From Streptomyces minutiscleroticus (GTDB taxonomy: Bacteria; Actinomycetota; Actinomycetes; Streptomycetales; Streptomycetaceae): 46,104 nucleotides of DNA. The position numbers and the translations under genes are program-made. Position 1 is the stretch's first letter. Each line of letters starts with the position of its first letter. Positions 1 to 8,404 of the stretch are shown in pieces. The stretch spans positions 1-46,104 of the forward strand of contig NZ_BMVU01000053.1 of the NCBI RefSeq assembly GCF_014650875.1, in the 5' to 3' direction. The notes below the pieces were generated by a model. It saw only the letters and a list, made by a program, of their open reading frames with translations, did not search any database and was not told the origin of the DNA.

Positions 1-3000
1 CCTCGTCCAACGCCTCCGCGAACACCGGGAACCCCGCAGCAAGCTCACGCCCCATCCCCACACGCTGCGACCCCTGACCCGAGAACACCGCGGACACACG
101 ACCCCGAGCACCAGAACCCGGAGTACTCACAACCGAACCCGCCAGCCGATCCAGACCGGCCAACACCTCCGACCGCTCCCCCACCACCACCGCACGATGG
201 TCGAAAACCGACCGCGTCGTCACCAACGACCGCGCCACGTCCACCAGAGCAAGCTCAGGACGAGCCGCCAGATGATCACGCAGCGCCGCCGCCTGACCCG
301 CCAGACCCGCATCCGACTTCGCCGACAACACCAACGGCACCACACCACCGGCCACCGCCGGAACCGACGGCACCACCGGCACCGCCACCTCCTCGACGGA
401 CCCCGGTACGAACTCCTCGACGATCACATGGGCATTCGTGCCGCTGATGCCGAACGACGAGACGGCCGCGCGGGCCGGACGGTCGTGGCCCGTCCAGGCG
501 CGCTCGTGAGCGAGCAGTCGCACGCCGCTGCCGTCCCAGTCGACCTCGCCCGTGGGGTTGTCGGCGTAGAGGCTGCGCGGCATCACACCGTGGCGCATCG
601 CCATCACCATCTTGATGACACCCGCCACACCGGAGGCACCCTGGGTATGGCCGATGTTCGACTTCAGCGAACCCAGGTACAAGGGGTTGTCGTCACTGTG
701 CGCCCTGCCGTAGGTGTTCATGAGGGCCTGGGCCTCGATGGGGTCACCGAGCCGCGTACCCGTGCCATGGGCCTCGACGACGTCGACCTCGTGAGCGCCG
801 AGACCGGCGTTCCTCAAGGCGGCGCGGATGACGCGCTGCTGCGACTTGCCGTTGGGGGCGGTGAGACCGTTGGAGGCGCCGTCCTGGTTGACCGCCGAGC
901 CACGGACGACGGCCAGCACCTCGTGGCCGTTGCGCAGCGCGTCGGACAACCGCTCGACGACGAGCGTCACCACGCCCTCGGCCATACCGAAGCCGTCGGC
1001 GTCCGCGGAGAAGGACTTGCAGCGTCCGTTGGGAGCCAGCGCGCGCTGTCGGCTGAACTCGATGAACATGCCGGGCTCGGCCAGCACGGTGGCACCGCCG
1101 GCGAAGGCCAGGTCGCACTCGCCGTTGCGCAGCGACTGCACGGCCAGGTGCAGTGCCACCAGCGAGGACGAGCAGGCCGTGTCCACGGTGATCGCCGGGC
1201 CCTCCAGACCCAGCACGTAGGAGACCCGTCCGGCGGCGACACTGGTGGTGGTGCCGGTCAGGACGTAGCCCTCCAGGTCCGGCCGGGCCTGGTGCAGTGG
1301 CTGGCCGTAGGGCAGGTTGATGACACCGTTGAAGACGCCGGTGCGGCTGCCCCGGACGCCGGCCGCGTCGATCCCGGCCCGCTCCAGCGCCTCCCACGCG
1401 GTCTCCAGCAGCAGCCGCTGCTGGGGATCCATCGCGACCGCCTCACGCGGGGATATACCGAAGAACTCGGCGTCGAACCGGTCGATATCCGCCAGCAGAG
1501 CGGCTTCCTGCTGATAGAAGGTGCCGGGGTCGGAGGGGTCGGAGCTGTAGAGGGTGTCGAGGTTCCAGTCGCGTGCGGCGGAGAAGGAGGTGACGGCGTC
1601 GCGTCCCTCGCTGACCATCTGCCACAGTGCTTCGGGGGAGTCGGCGCCGCCGGGCAGTCGGCAGGCCATGCCGACGATCGCGATCGGTTCGTCCGCCGTG
1701 GCGGAGCCGCCGGGGGCGTCGTCCGTCTCGGCCTCCGAGTCGTCGCCGAGGACCAGCCGGAGCACCTCGCGGGCCAGGGCCTGCGGAGTGGGGTGGTCGA
1801 AGGTGACCGTGGGCGGCAGCCGCACCCCGGTGACGTCGCTGATCCGGTTGCGCAGCGCGAGTGCGCCGGCGGAGTCCAGCCCCAGCTCCCGGAAGGCCTG
1901 GTCGGTGGCGACGGCCGCGTCGTCCTCGTGACCGGGCAGCGCCTTGAACTGCTTCACGACGAGGCCCAGCACGTCCTCCAGACGGCGTTCGGGCGTGAGC
2001 GCCTCCAGGCGTGCGCGCAGCGCTTGGCCGATGGTGTCGCCGCTGTCGGCGCCCAGCGGGTACACCGGCAGGGGGATGGTGCGGGCCCGGCCGAGAACAG
2101 CGGTCCAGTCCGGGGTGGCTCCGTGCAGGGCCGCGACGGCCACCGCTTGCCGATGGCGGGCGAGACCCGCGTCGTCACGGCGCATGGTCTCCACCGCCAC
2201 CGCCTCGACGCCGCGGTGCGCGGCGGTCTCCTCGATGCTCATGGTCAGCACCGGGTGCGGGCTCATCTCGATGAACAGGCGGTAGCCGTCGTCCAGCATG
2301 GTCTCGACGGCGCCCTGGAAGTCGGCGGTCGTAAGGGCGCTGCGGTACCAGAACTCGGGGTCGAGGGCGGCGGTGTCGACCGCACCGCCGGTCGCAGCGG
2401 TGTATACCGGGACGTCTGCGGTGTGCGGACGCACCGGTGCGAGTTCGCGCAGCATGAAGTCGCGGGTGCGCTCGATCTGCGCGGTGTGGGCGGCGACATC
2501 GATGCCGACCTGCCGGGCCCACACGCCGCGGGCGGCCAGCTCTTCGAGAACCTGTGCGCATGCCTGCGGGGTGCCGCCGACCACGGTCGAGCGCGGCCCG
2601 TTGACGACGGCGATCTCCAGTTCGAGTTCCTGCTCCGTGAGCAGTGCCTCGACCTCGGCCCTCGGCAGTCCCACGGCGACCAGGCCCCCCTCACCGCCGA
2701 TCTGCCCCTCGCCCCTGGCGAACGCGGCGACCAGCTGAGCGCCCTCCCGGAGCGACAGACCACCGGCGACAGTGAGCGCGGCGATCTCGGCGAAGCTCTC
2801 GCCGACCACCGCGTCCGGTACGACACCGTGCGACCGCCACAGCTCGGACAGCGCGACCATCACGGCGAACAGGGTGGGCTGGACGACGGCGACGCCCTTC
2901 AGAGGGACGGTGCCGGAGAACACGTCGGCCGGCTCGAAGTCCACGTGGGGGCGGAGCGCCCGCAGGCACTCGGACAGCTTCTCGCGGAAGTACGGTTCGG

Positions 3001-3775
3001 ACTCGGCGAGTTCGTTCGCCATGCCGAGCCACTGACCGCCCTGTCCGGGGAAGACGAAGGCCACCTTGCCCCCGGCGATCGCAGTGCCCTGCACCACGCC
3101 CCTGACCGGCGTGCCGGCGGCCAGCGAACGCAGGGCACCGACGGTTTCGGTGCGGTCGCCGCCCAGGACGACGGCACGGTGGGGCCACAGGGTGCGGGCG
3201 GTGGCCTGGGTGTGCGCCACGTCGGTGAGTCCGGCAGCGGGGTGTTCGACGAGGTGGTCCGCCAGCTTCGCGGCGTACGCGCGCAGTCCGCTCTCGCTGC
3301 GCCCCGACAGCAGCAGCGGTACGGCGGTGCCGACGTCCGCCGCTTCCGAGGAGTCCGCGGTGTCGGTGTGCGAGGGGACCGCCTCGGCCGGCCCGGCCGT
3401 ACGGGCGGCCACGTCGCGCGGGTCGACGCGGGGGCGGTCGTCGAACCCCGAGGCCTCGGCGGCAAGAGCGAAGGCGGACGTCCCGTCGGGGTCGAGGACC
3501 ACCGCGAGCGCGGCTTCCTGCCCGGCCAGGGCCTGCTCCGCGGAGAGGAACGGGTCGGCGTCACCGACGGCACGGACGGTCACACCCGCGATGCCGTCCA
3601 GACCGTCCAGACCGCCCGGGTCGCCGGCGGCGAACACGGCCACGGGCTGTTCCGGTGAAGGAACCGCTGCGGCGTCCTCGATCGCCCCCCAGACGAGTTC
3701 GGCCACCGTTTCGCCGGCCCGATCACTGAATCGAGCGATACCGGCGAGCACAATTGCGCGGACATCGTCTGCCAT
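1..3775 (-). CDS. Type I modular polyketide synthase, loading module plus start of module 1 (partial, runs off window)
   Basis: First PKS protein of an assembly line; it selects a starter acyl unit and begins chain extension. Domain order, read from the ATG at 3775: about 150 residues of unrecognised N-terminus, a loading AT (about 235-535; GESFA with Ser327, VAAH with His430), an ACP (GLDSAG, phosphopantetheine Ser635), a full KS (active-site Cys868 in TACSSS, then EAHGTGT and SNIGHTQG), and the start of an extender AT (VFSGQGSQ) at the window edge. AT-ACP loading without KSQ resembles the erythromycin-type loading module. VAAH, instead of methylmalonyl YASH or malonyl HAFH, fits a starter-specific AT. 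GESFA departs from the usual GHSxG. A GGGAG ribosome site lies about 8 nt before the ATG. The product is not identifiable from this part. Confidence 0.95.
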   Translation of the reverse strand, partial: MADDVRAIVLAGIARFSDRAGETVAELVWGAIEDAAAVPSPEQPVAVFAAGDPGGLDGLDGIAGVTVRAVGDADPFLSAEQALAGQEAALAVVLDPDGTSAFALAAEASGFDDRPRVDPRDVAARTAGPAEAVPSHTDTADSSEAADVGTAVPLLLSGRSESGLRAYAAKLADHLVEHPAAGLTDVAHTQATARTLWPHRAVVLGGDRTETVGALRSLAAGTPVRGVVQGTAIAGGKVAFVFPGQGGQWLGMANELAESEPYFREKLSECLRALRPHVDFEPADVFSGTVPLKGVAVVQPTLFAVMVALSELWRSHGVVPDAVVGESFAEIAALTVAGGLSLREGAQLVAAFARGEGQIGGEGGLVAVGLPRAEVEALLTEQELELEIAVVNGPRSTVVGGTPQACAQVLEELAARGVWARQVGIDVAAHTAQIERTRDFMLRELAPVRPHTADVPVYTAATGGAVDTAALDPEFWYRSALTTADFQGAVETMLDDGYRLFIEMSPHPVLTMSIEETAAHRGVEAVAVETMRRDDAGLARHRQAVAVAALHGATPDWTAVLGRARTIPLPVYPLGADSGDTIGQALRARLEALTPERRLEDVLGLVVKQFKALPGHEDDAAVATDQAFRELGLDSAGALALRNRISDVTGVRLPPTVTFDHPTPQALAREVLRLVLGDDSEAETDDAPGGSATADEPIAIVGMACRLPGGADSPEALWQMVSEGRDAVTSFSAARDWNLDTLYSSDPSDPGTFYQQEAALLADIDRFDAEFFGISPREAVAMDPQQRLLLETAWEALERAGIDAAGVRGSRTGVFNGVINLPYGQPLHQARPDLEGYVLTGTTTSVAAGRVSYVLGLEGPAITVDTACSSSLVALHLAVQSLRNGECDLAFAGGATVLAEPGMFIEFSRQRALAPNGRCKSFSADADGFGMAEGVVTLVVERLSDALRNGHEVLAVVRGSAVNQDGASNGLTAPNGKSQQRVIRAALRNAGLGAHEVDVVEAHGTGTRLGDPIEAQALMNTYGRAHSDDNPLYLGSLKSNIGHTQGASGVAGVIKMVMAMRHGVMPRSLYADNPTGEVDWDGSGVRLLAHERAWTGHDRPARAAVSSFGISGTNAHVIVEEFVPGSVEEVAVPVVPSVPAVAGGVVPLVLSAKSDAGLAGQAAALRDHLAARPELALVDVARSLVTTRSVFDHRAVVVGERSEVLAGLDRLAGSVVSTPGSGARGRVSAVFSGQGSQRVGMGRELAAGFPVFAEALDE

Positions 3776-3867
3776 TCTGGTAACTCCCGGTAAGGTCAAG
3801 CCGAGTTGGCGACTGAAGGACATGGAAATCCCTGCCGCACATCACAACAGACCGCTGATTCTTCCGG

Positions 3868-3900
3868 CACCCCCCAGTCACGCCCCTAAACACCCCTAAT
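3868..3900 (-). promoter_or_regulatory. Triple 11-bp direct repeat upstream of the PKS gene
   Basis: Three consecutive 11-mers on the plus strand, caccccccagt, cacgcccctaa and acacccctaat, sit 93-125 bp upstream of the PKS start. On the coding strand the repeated core is TAGGGG(T/C)GT. One-helical-turn spacing of direct repeats is the layout used by SARP-type activators. The same pattern recurs upstream of the P450 gene at 10797-10829. That it is an operator is inference. Confidence 0.6.
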
Positions 3901-4084
3901 AAGAGTTTGTCTCACGTGGTGAATTCGGCGAACTCCTTGCAGCGCGGCGGGCGGGCACCTGACGCGTTCCGGGCTCGACGGGGCCGGGCTGCCGGAGAAC
4001 GCACCGCCCAGCGGCTTCCGCAGGCCGCCACGCTCCGCGGCCGTCCGTCCGGGTCCCGCCACCGCCTGTTCAATGTCGTGGGGT

Positions 4085-4638
4085 CCGGCCAGGAGAGCGC
4101 TGGAGCGGCCTGGCTCCCGGCATCAGCGAGTCGCCCGGGGCCCGCAGGGGGTGGCGGGCCCGGCGGATGAGTCTGCAAGCCACCGGCAGGGCGGTCCGGT
4201 TGCCGCCGCACCGGTCCTTGGCCTGCTGGTAGTAGGCATAGTCGGGGGCGCTGGGGCGGGCGGCGCGCGTGGCCGCCCCGAACACGACCCGGCGCAGCAC
4301 GGGTGGTCTCAGGTGGCGGGCCTTGGCCGCGCCGGCGCGGCCGGTCCCGGCCCGGCGCCCGGGCCCGTCCGAGGCCGCGCCGACCGCACGTCCATTCCGG
4401 CCGCCCGGCACTCCTCGACAATGAACCGCCAGCCGGTGCGGCCCTCCACCGCCGACCGCGGCAACTCCTGCGGCCAGGCACGGAACCGGTGGCGTGCCGC
4501 GGGGACGATCCGTCCCCGGCCGACCTGTCCGCTGTCGCTGTCAAGGCGGTCGAAGGTGATCCGTCCGCGATGGATGTCCAGCCCCCCCCCACGACGGCCG
4601 TCAGGGGTCTCCTCACGTTCCCGAAGACAGTCGCCCAC
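4085..4638 (-). pseudogene. IS110-family transposase remnant, internally deleted and frameshifted
   Basis: Two pieces in different frames. An N-terminal part (GLDIHRGRITFDRL ... GWRFIVEECRAAGMDV) matches the start of IS110 RuvC-like transposases. A C-terminal part (SAPDYAYYQQAKDRCGG, then ALPVACRLIRRARHPLRA) matches the region after the transposase_20 domain. The middle, including most of the catalytic core, is missing, so it cannot be active. It lies wholly inside the IS5-type terminal repeats. Confidence 0.65.
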
Positions 4639-4698
4639 CGAGCGTCGTGCTCCCCTCGGAGCGATCAGCCCATGAGCCGAGGAGGCCCCTCCCGCACG

Positions 4699-5061
4699 TC
4701 ATCTTCTGGCCCGGGCCGCAGCCGCGTCCACGATCACCGATGCCCAGTCCAGCTCATCGCGCGCGCCCAGACCATCCAGCACCGCCCGGTGCAGCCGCCG
4801 CCACACCCCCGCTTCGGTCCACATCGCGAACCGCCGGTGCGCGGTGGCAGGAGAGACGCCGAAGGTATAGGGCAGCTGCCGCCAGGCACACTCGCTGGTC
4901 AGCACATACACCACCGCGGTGAACACACCCCGCTCGTCCCGCGGGGCCGTGCCCCCGCCCTGCGGACGCGCCGCGAACGAGGGAAGCAACGGAGCCACCA
5001 GCGCCCACAACCCGTCAGGCACCAACCGCTTCGACAGACCACCACTCATGGAAGACATCAT
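4699..5061 (-). pseudogene. IS5-family transposase, N-terminal fragment
   Basis: The ATG at 5061 opens MMSSMSGGLSKRLVPDGLW, followed by LLPSFAARPQGGG, FTAVVYVLTSECAWRQLP and ASVIVDAAAARARR. This is the DUF4096-type N-terminus of IS5/IS427-group transposases. It ends at a stop where the family continues into the DDE domain, so only about 120 of the usual 250-280 residues remain. It starts 14 bp inside the right terminal repeat, the expected place for this group. Confidence 0.75.
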
Positions 5062-5183
5062 GCCGCACTTCCGCCACCACGTGAGACAAATCTGAGATTG
5101 CGACCCATGTGGCAAGTCCTCATTTCGCGGCCCTCACTTATGCGGCATCGAGTCCAGCCGACGGCCGGTCCGCGCCTGCGGGG

Positions 5184-5309
5184 ATCGAGCGGAGCATCTG
5201 CTGGCTGACCTGCTACCGCCGACTCGGTCCTCGCTACGGTTGCGATCTCCGAAACTGCCAGCCCTTACTCGGCCCGGCCGCCCGCCTCTTCACTCACCGG
5301 CGCCTCCCG
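5184..5309 (+). pseudogene. IS5-family transposase, degenerate C-terminal fragment on the opposite strand
   Basis: The reading frame gives GIERSICWLTCYRRLGPRY and then a degraded stretch. It resembles the conserved C-terminus (IERSISWLxGYRRLxxRYE) that follows the catalytic Glu in IS5 transposases. It lies outside the terminal repeats and on the other strand, so it comes from a second, older element. No start and no catalytic Asp residues are present. Confidence 0.5.
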
Positions 5310-5403
5310 CACCTTTATCCAAGGGCCGCCCGGAGGACAGACCGGCAATTCCTTCATGTATGCCGGACGTCGCGACATAAATACATCCGGGAAACGCAAA
5401 AGA

Positions 5404-5441
5404 AACGCGGGCCCGGTGGCGTACGTCACCGGACCCGCGTT
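5404..5441 (-). terminator. Rho-independent terminator of the P450-SDR operon
   Basis: A 15-nt arm at 5404-5418 pairs with 5427-5441 with one G-T mismatch around an 8-nt loop. On the minus strand the stem is followed by a T-rich tract (TTTCTTTTG). It sits about 40 nt after the SDR stop, so it should end the operon that starts at the P450 gene. Confidence 0.75.
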
Positions 5442-5482
5442 GTGCGAGCCGTTCTTGTCTGACGGGTCAGAGCTTTAGCGGC

Positions 5483-6157
5483 TCATGTACCAATTCCCGC
5501 TAGCGCCGTGGAGATTTCGCACGATCCGGTCGACACGGCCAGTGTTCGGTGCACCGTCCGGGGCGCGGTCAGGGTGTATGTGATGGTGGTCGCGAGATCG
5601 GCACGGCCGATCTCGCCCTCGGGACCGGGGTCCGCGCCGGAGCGCAGCAGGATCCGGCCGGTGGGAGCCGCGTCCCGCAGTGTGCCGGGCCGCAGCACGG
5701 TCCAGTCCAGGTCCCTCTCCGCCAGGGCCTGTTCGGCGTTGGCCTTCTCCCGCAGGTAGGCCGGCAGGTCGTTGCCGAGCGCCGCCCGGTCGGCCGCGCT
5801 TGGCAACAGGGCGCTCACCAGGACGAAGCGCCGGACACCGACCCGCTCCGCCGCGCCGCTGAGCAGGGCGGCGGGAGAGGCCGTGGCGGTGGCCGCGCCG
5901 AGCGAACCCGGACCGGTCCCGGTCCCGGCGGCCAGCACCACCGCGTCCGCACCGGTCAGCGCGCGCACCACGGTCGAGCGGAGCTCGGCACTGTGGGTGT
6001 CGAGAACGACCGGTTCGACTCCGGCCTCCTTCAGCGCCTCCGTGTGTTCCGCGCTGCGGACCAGGCCCACCGGTGTCATTCCGCGGCCGAGCAGGGACTC
6101 CGCCAGCCGGGCGCCGAGACCGGTCGTCACGCCCAGGATCACGACCCGCATGCTCAC
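5483..6157 (-). CDS. NAD(P)-binding atypical short-chain dehydrogenase/reductase
   Basis: 224 residues starting MSMRVVILGVTTGLGARLAE, a Rossmann dinucleotide-binding turn with the glycine pattern of the NmrA/YwnB-like atypical SDR group. FVLVSALLPS and LDWTVLRPGTLRD follow, both typical of that group. There is no clear YxxxK pair, so it may be a sensor or isomerase-like protein instead of a classical dehydrogenase. The GTG start overlaps the TGA of the upstream exporter gene by 4 bp, showing translational coupling. It is the last gene before a strong terminator. The role in the polyketide pathway is unknown; a tailoring reductase is inference. Confidence 0.75.
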   Translation of the reverse strand: MSMRVVILGVTTGLGARLAESLLGRGMTPVGLVRSAEHTEALKEAGVEPVVLDTHSAELRSTVVRALTGADAVVLAAGTGTGPGSLGAATATASPAALLSGAAERVGVRRFVLVSALLPSAADRAALGNDLPAYLREKANAEQALAERDLDWTVLRPGTLRDAAPTGRILLRSGADPGPEGEIGRADLATTITYTLTAPRTVHRTLAVSTGSCEISTALAGIGT

Positions 6158-7512
6158 TTCACCTCGGCCGTCGACTCGGATGCGGAGTCGTCGTCGCCAT
6201 CGGCGCCGCCCTTGCCCGTCCTGCCGTCGCCGGTGCCGTCGCCGTCGGCACGCGTGTTTCCGTAGCCGTCGCTCTTGGCGTCGCTCTCCTTGGCGCCGCT
6301 CTCCTCAGCCCGGGCCGGGAGGCTGAACGCCAGGCCCGCGGAGAGCACCGCGGCGACCGCGCCGGCGCCGAGCGACGCGGCCGGTCCCTGCAGGTCGAGC
6401 AGCCACCCGGTGAGCGGCAACACCAGGGCCGCACCGCTGGTCGTCGCCGTGGCGAGCCAGCCGAACGCCTCCGCGCGCCGTTCGGGCGGAGCCAGTTCAC
6501 CGATGCGCGAGTTGCTCGACCCGAGACTGGCGGCCACCGCCGAACCGGTCAGCAGCGTGACCACGACCAACGCCCATACCGGGGTGTGGTCACTGACCGG
6601 CGGCAGCAGCAGGGCCAGCACGATCAGCCCTGCGGCCAGTCCGCTGGTGGTACGTCCGCTGTGCGGCTTGAGCCCCCTGCTGACCACCACGAGGCCGCCG
6701 ATGGCTGCTCCCAGGCTGAACAGGGCGATGAGCACACCGGCGGTTTTCGGCGTGTCGTTGGTGCGGCCCCATGCGACGAGCGAGAGGTTCACCGAGAACA
6801 ATGCCGCCATCAGGAAGAACGGAACGGCAACGGCCCGCAGGAAGGTGGCGTCCCGCAGCAGCGAACGCCGATCCGCCGGCTTGCTCGAGACGGCCGCGGC
6901 GGGCGGCTCGGCGCGCTCGAATCCTGCCGACCGCAGGGCGAGGCCGAAGACCATCGCGCCACCGGCGGCCAGCGCGGCGCACACCCCCACGGCCACCGCC
7001 CCGCTGGACAGCGTCACCACGGCCGTCGCCAGCAGCGGGCCGATCGTGGCGATCACCTCGTAACCGGTGGAGTCCAGTGTGTACAGGGCCTGCCGCTGCT
7101 CGCCCCCCACCAGCCGGGGCCAGATCGACCGGGACAGCTGGGAGACCGGCGGCAGCATGAGCCCGGTGAAGAAGGTGACGACGACGGCGACGGGCCAGAG
7201 CCCTGATGGCGCCAGCCCAGCCAGAACGACCAGCAGCACGAGCCCGACGGCGTAGCCGGTGCCGGTCTTGAAGAGCACGGAGGTCGCGGAGTCACGGTCG
7301 GCGATCCGTCCCCGTACCGGCCCGGCCACAGCCTGGCCGACCGCCATGGCGCCGGACAGCAGACCGACGCTCGCATACGAGCCCGTCCAATCTGCTACCA
7401 GGAACGACAGTGCCACCGGCAGCGCGCTCATATGGATACGAGCGAGCAACGACAGCGACAGCAAGCTCCGCAGGCGCGGCACCCCTGACAGCGCTCGCAA
7501 CGACCGGAACAT
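6154..7512 (-). CDS. MFS transporter, probable polyketide exporter
   Basis: 452 residues with about 12 hydrophobic segments in two halves and a central loop near residues 195-215 (RSAGFERAEPP). GPVRGRIADRDSAT matches the MFS signature loop between helices 2 and 3. The last 50 or so residues are an unusual hydrophilic Gly/Asp/Ser/Lys tail (GDGTGDGRTGKGGADGDDD), probably disordered and cytoplasmic. Position between the thioesterase and SDR genes of the PKS cluster suggests product export or self-protection, which is inference from context. The 87-nt gap to the thioesterase gene shows no terminator. Confidence 0.85.
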   Translation of the reverse strand: MFRSLRALSGVPRLRSLLSLSLLARIHMSALPVALSFLVADWTGSYASVGLLSGAMAVGQAVAGPVRGRIADRDSATSVLFKTGTGYAVGLVLLVVLAGLAPSGLWPVAVVVTFFTGLMLPPVSQLSRSIWPRLVGGEQRQALYTLDSTGYEVIATIGPLLATAVVTLSSGAVAVGVCAALAAGGAMVFGLALRSAGFERAEPPAAAVSSKPADRRSLLRDATFLRAVAVPFFLMAALFSVNLSLVAWGRTNDTPKTAGVLIALFSLGAAIGGLVVVSRGLKPHSGRTTSGLAAGLIVLALLLPPVSDHTPVWALVVVTLLTGSAVAASLGSSNSRIGELAPPERRAEAFGWLATATTSGAALVLPLTGWLLDLQGPAASLGAGAVAAVLSAGLAFSLPARAEESGAKESDAKSDGYGNTRADGDGTGDGRTGKGGADGDDDSASESTAEVK

Positions 7513-7599
7513 TGTGTGTCTCTCCTTGGCTGGGGGCGGGTCGGTCTGGGTGGCCGGGACGGTCTCCCAGCGGACCGGACCGCCGGGGTCCGGTGTGCG

Positions 7600-8385
7600 C
7601 TACCGGAGTTGCCGATCGGCGGCGCCGGGATGCAGGGCGGCCAGAGCCGACCTGAGGTGGTTGACGACCGTGGGCCTGTCGTCGTTGAAGAAGAAGTGCC
7701 CTCCGGTGACCTCGTGCAGGGTAAAGTCACTCGTCGTGTGTCGACGCCATGCCTCGGCGGCGGCCCGGTCCACCTGCGGGTCGGCGTCGCCCGTCAACAT
7801 GGTCAGCGGACAGGAGACCGCCGCCTCGGGCTCGGGCCGGTAGGACGCGGCCAACTGGTAGTCGGCGCGCAGCACCGGCAGCATCAGTTCGAGGAAGTCG
7901 GGATCGTTCAGCAGCGCCGGGTCAGTGCCTCCCAGGGCGCGGGTCTCCGCGAGAGTCTCCGCGAAGTCGATCTTCCGCACGCCGTCCGGCGGCCGTACCG
8001 AGGGGGCCCGGCGGCCGGAGACCACCAGTCCCAGAACGGTACAGCCCTCGCGCTCCAGCGCCCGGGCGGTCTCGAAGGCGATGAGCGAGCCCATGCTGTG
8101 CCCGAACAGCACCAGTGGCAGGTCCGCCACGGACCGCAGTACCTCGGTAACGGCCTCGGTCATCGCCGGGAACCGGGTGATGGCCGGTTCCCGGCGGCGC
8201 TCCTGCCGGCCGGGGTACTGCAGGCACAGCAGTTCCACGTCGGAGGGGACCGCCGTCCGCAGCCATGGATAGTACGAGGCCGAACCTCCGGCGTGCGGGC
8301 AGCACACCACGCGGAAGGCGGCGTCGGGCCGTTCCCCGTACGAGACGAGCCAGGCGTCGGCCCTTCGGGGACTGTAAACGGTCAC
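7600..8385 (-). CDS. Type II (editing) thioesterase of the polyketide cluster
   Basis: 261 residues, the usual length for stand-alone TEII. It starts with the conserved CCPHAGGSASYYPWL block, then GHSMGS with nucleophile Ser97, TGDADP with Asp200 and GGHFFF with His230, so the full Ser-Asp-His triad is present. Such enzymes hydrolyse stalled or mis-primed acyl groups from PKS or NRPS carrier domains. The GTG at 8385 is preceded by AGGAAGGA, 7 nt upstream. It lies 19 bp after the phosphotransferase-like gene in the same operon. Confidence 0.92.
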   Translation of the reverse strand: MTVYSPRRADAWLVSYGERPDAAFRVVCCPHAGGSASYYPWLRTAVPSDVELLCLQYPGRQERRREPAITRFPAMTEAVTEVLRSVADLPLVLFGHSMGSLIAFETARALEREGCTVLGLVVSGRRAPSVRPPDGVRKIDFAETLAETRALGGTDPALLNDPDFLELMLPVLRADYQLAASYRPEPEAAVSCPLTMLTGDADPQVDRAAAEAWRRHTTSDFTLHEVTGGHFFFNDDRPTVVNHLRSALAALHPGAADRQLR

Positions 8386-8404
8386 GCTGTCCTTCCTGAG
8401 CCCG

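Larger units (their letters stand above)
3906..5090 (-). mobile_element. IS5-family element shell with 16-bp terminal inverted repeats, interior replaced by an IS110 remnant
   Basis: TTTGTCTCACGTGGTG at 3906-3921 is repeated perfectly inverted at 5075-5090. The right part encodes the N-terminus of an IS5-type transposase. At the left end the last codons of a similar protein (CKEFAEFTT) run into a TGA inside the repeat. Between them lies an internally deleted IS110-family transposase. The reading is an IS5-type element invaded by, or recombined with, an IS110 element, both now dead. It sits between the SDR gene and the PKS promoter and ends 5 bp from the PKS repeat array. Confidence 0.7.

Noticed and set aside
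197..3658. A very long open frame on the plus strand across the PKS region
   Set aside because: It is the antisense shadow of the PKS gene: its translation is rich in Gly, Arg, Val and His with no domain, while the minus strand gives perfect AT, ACP and KS motifs.
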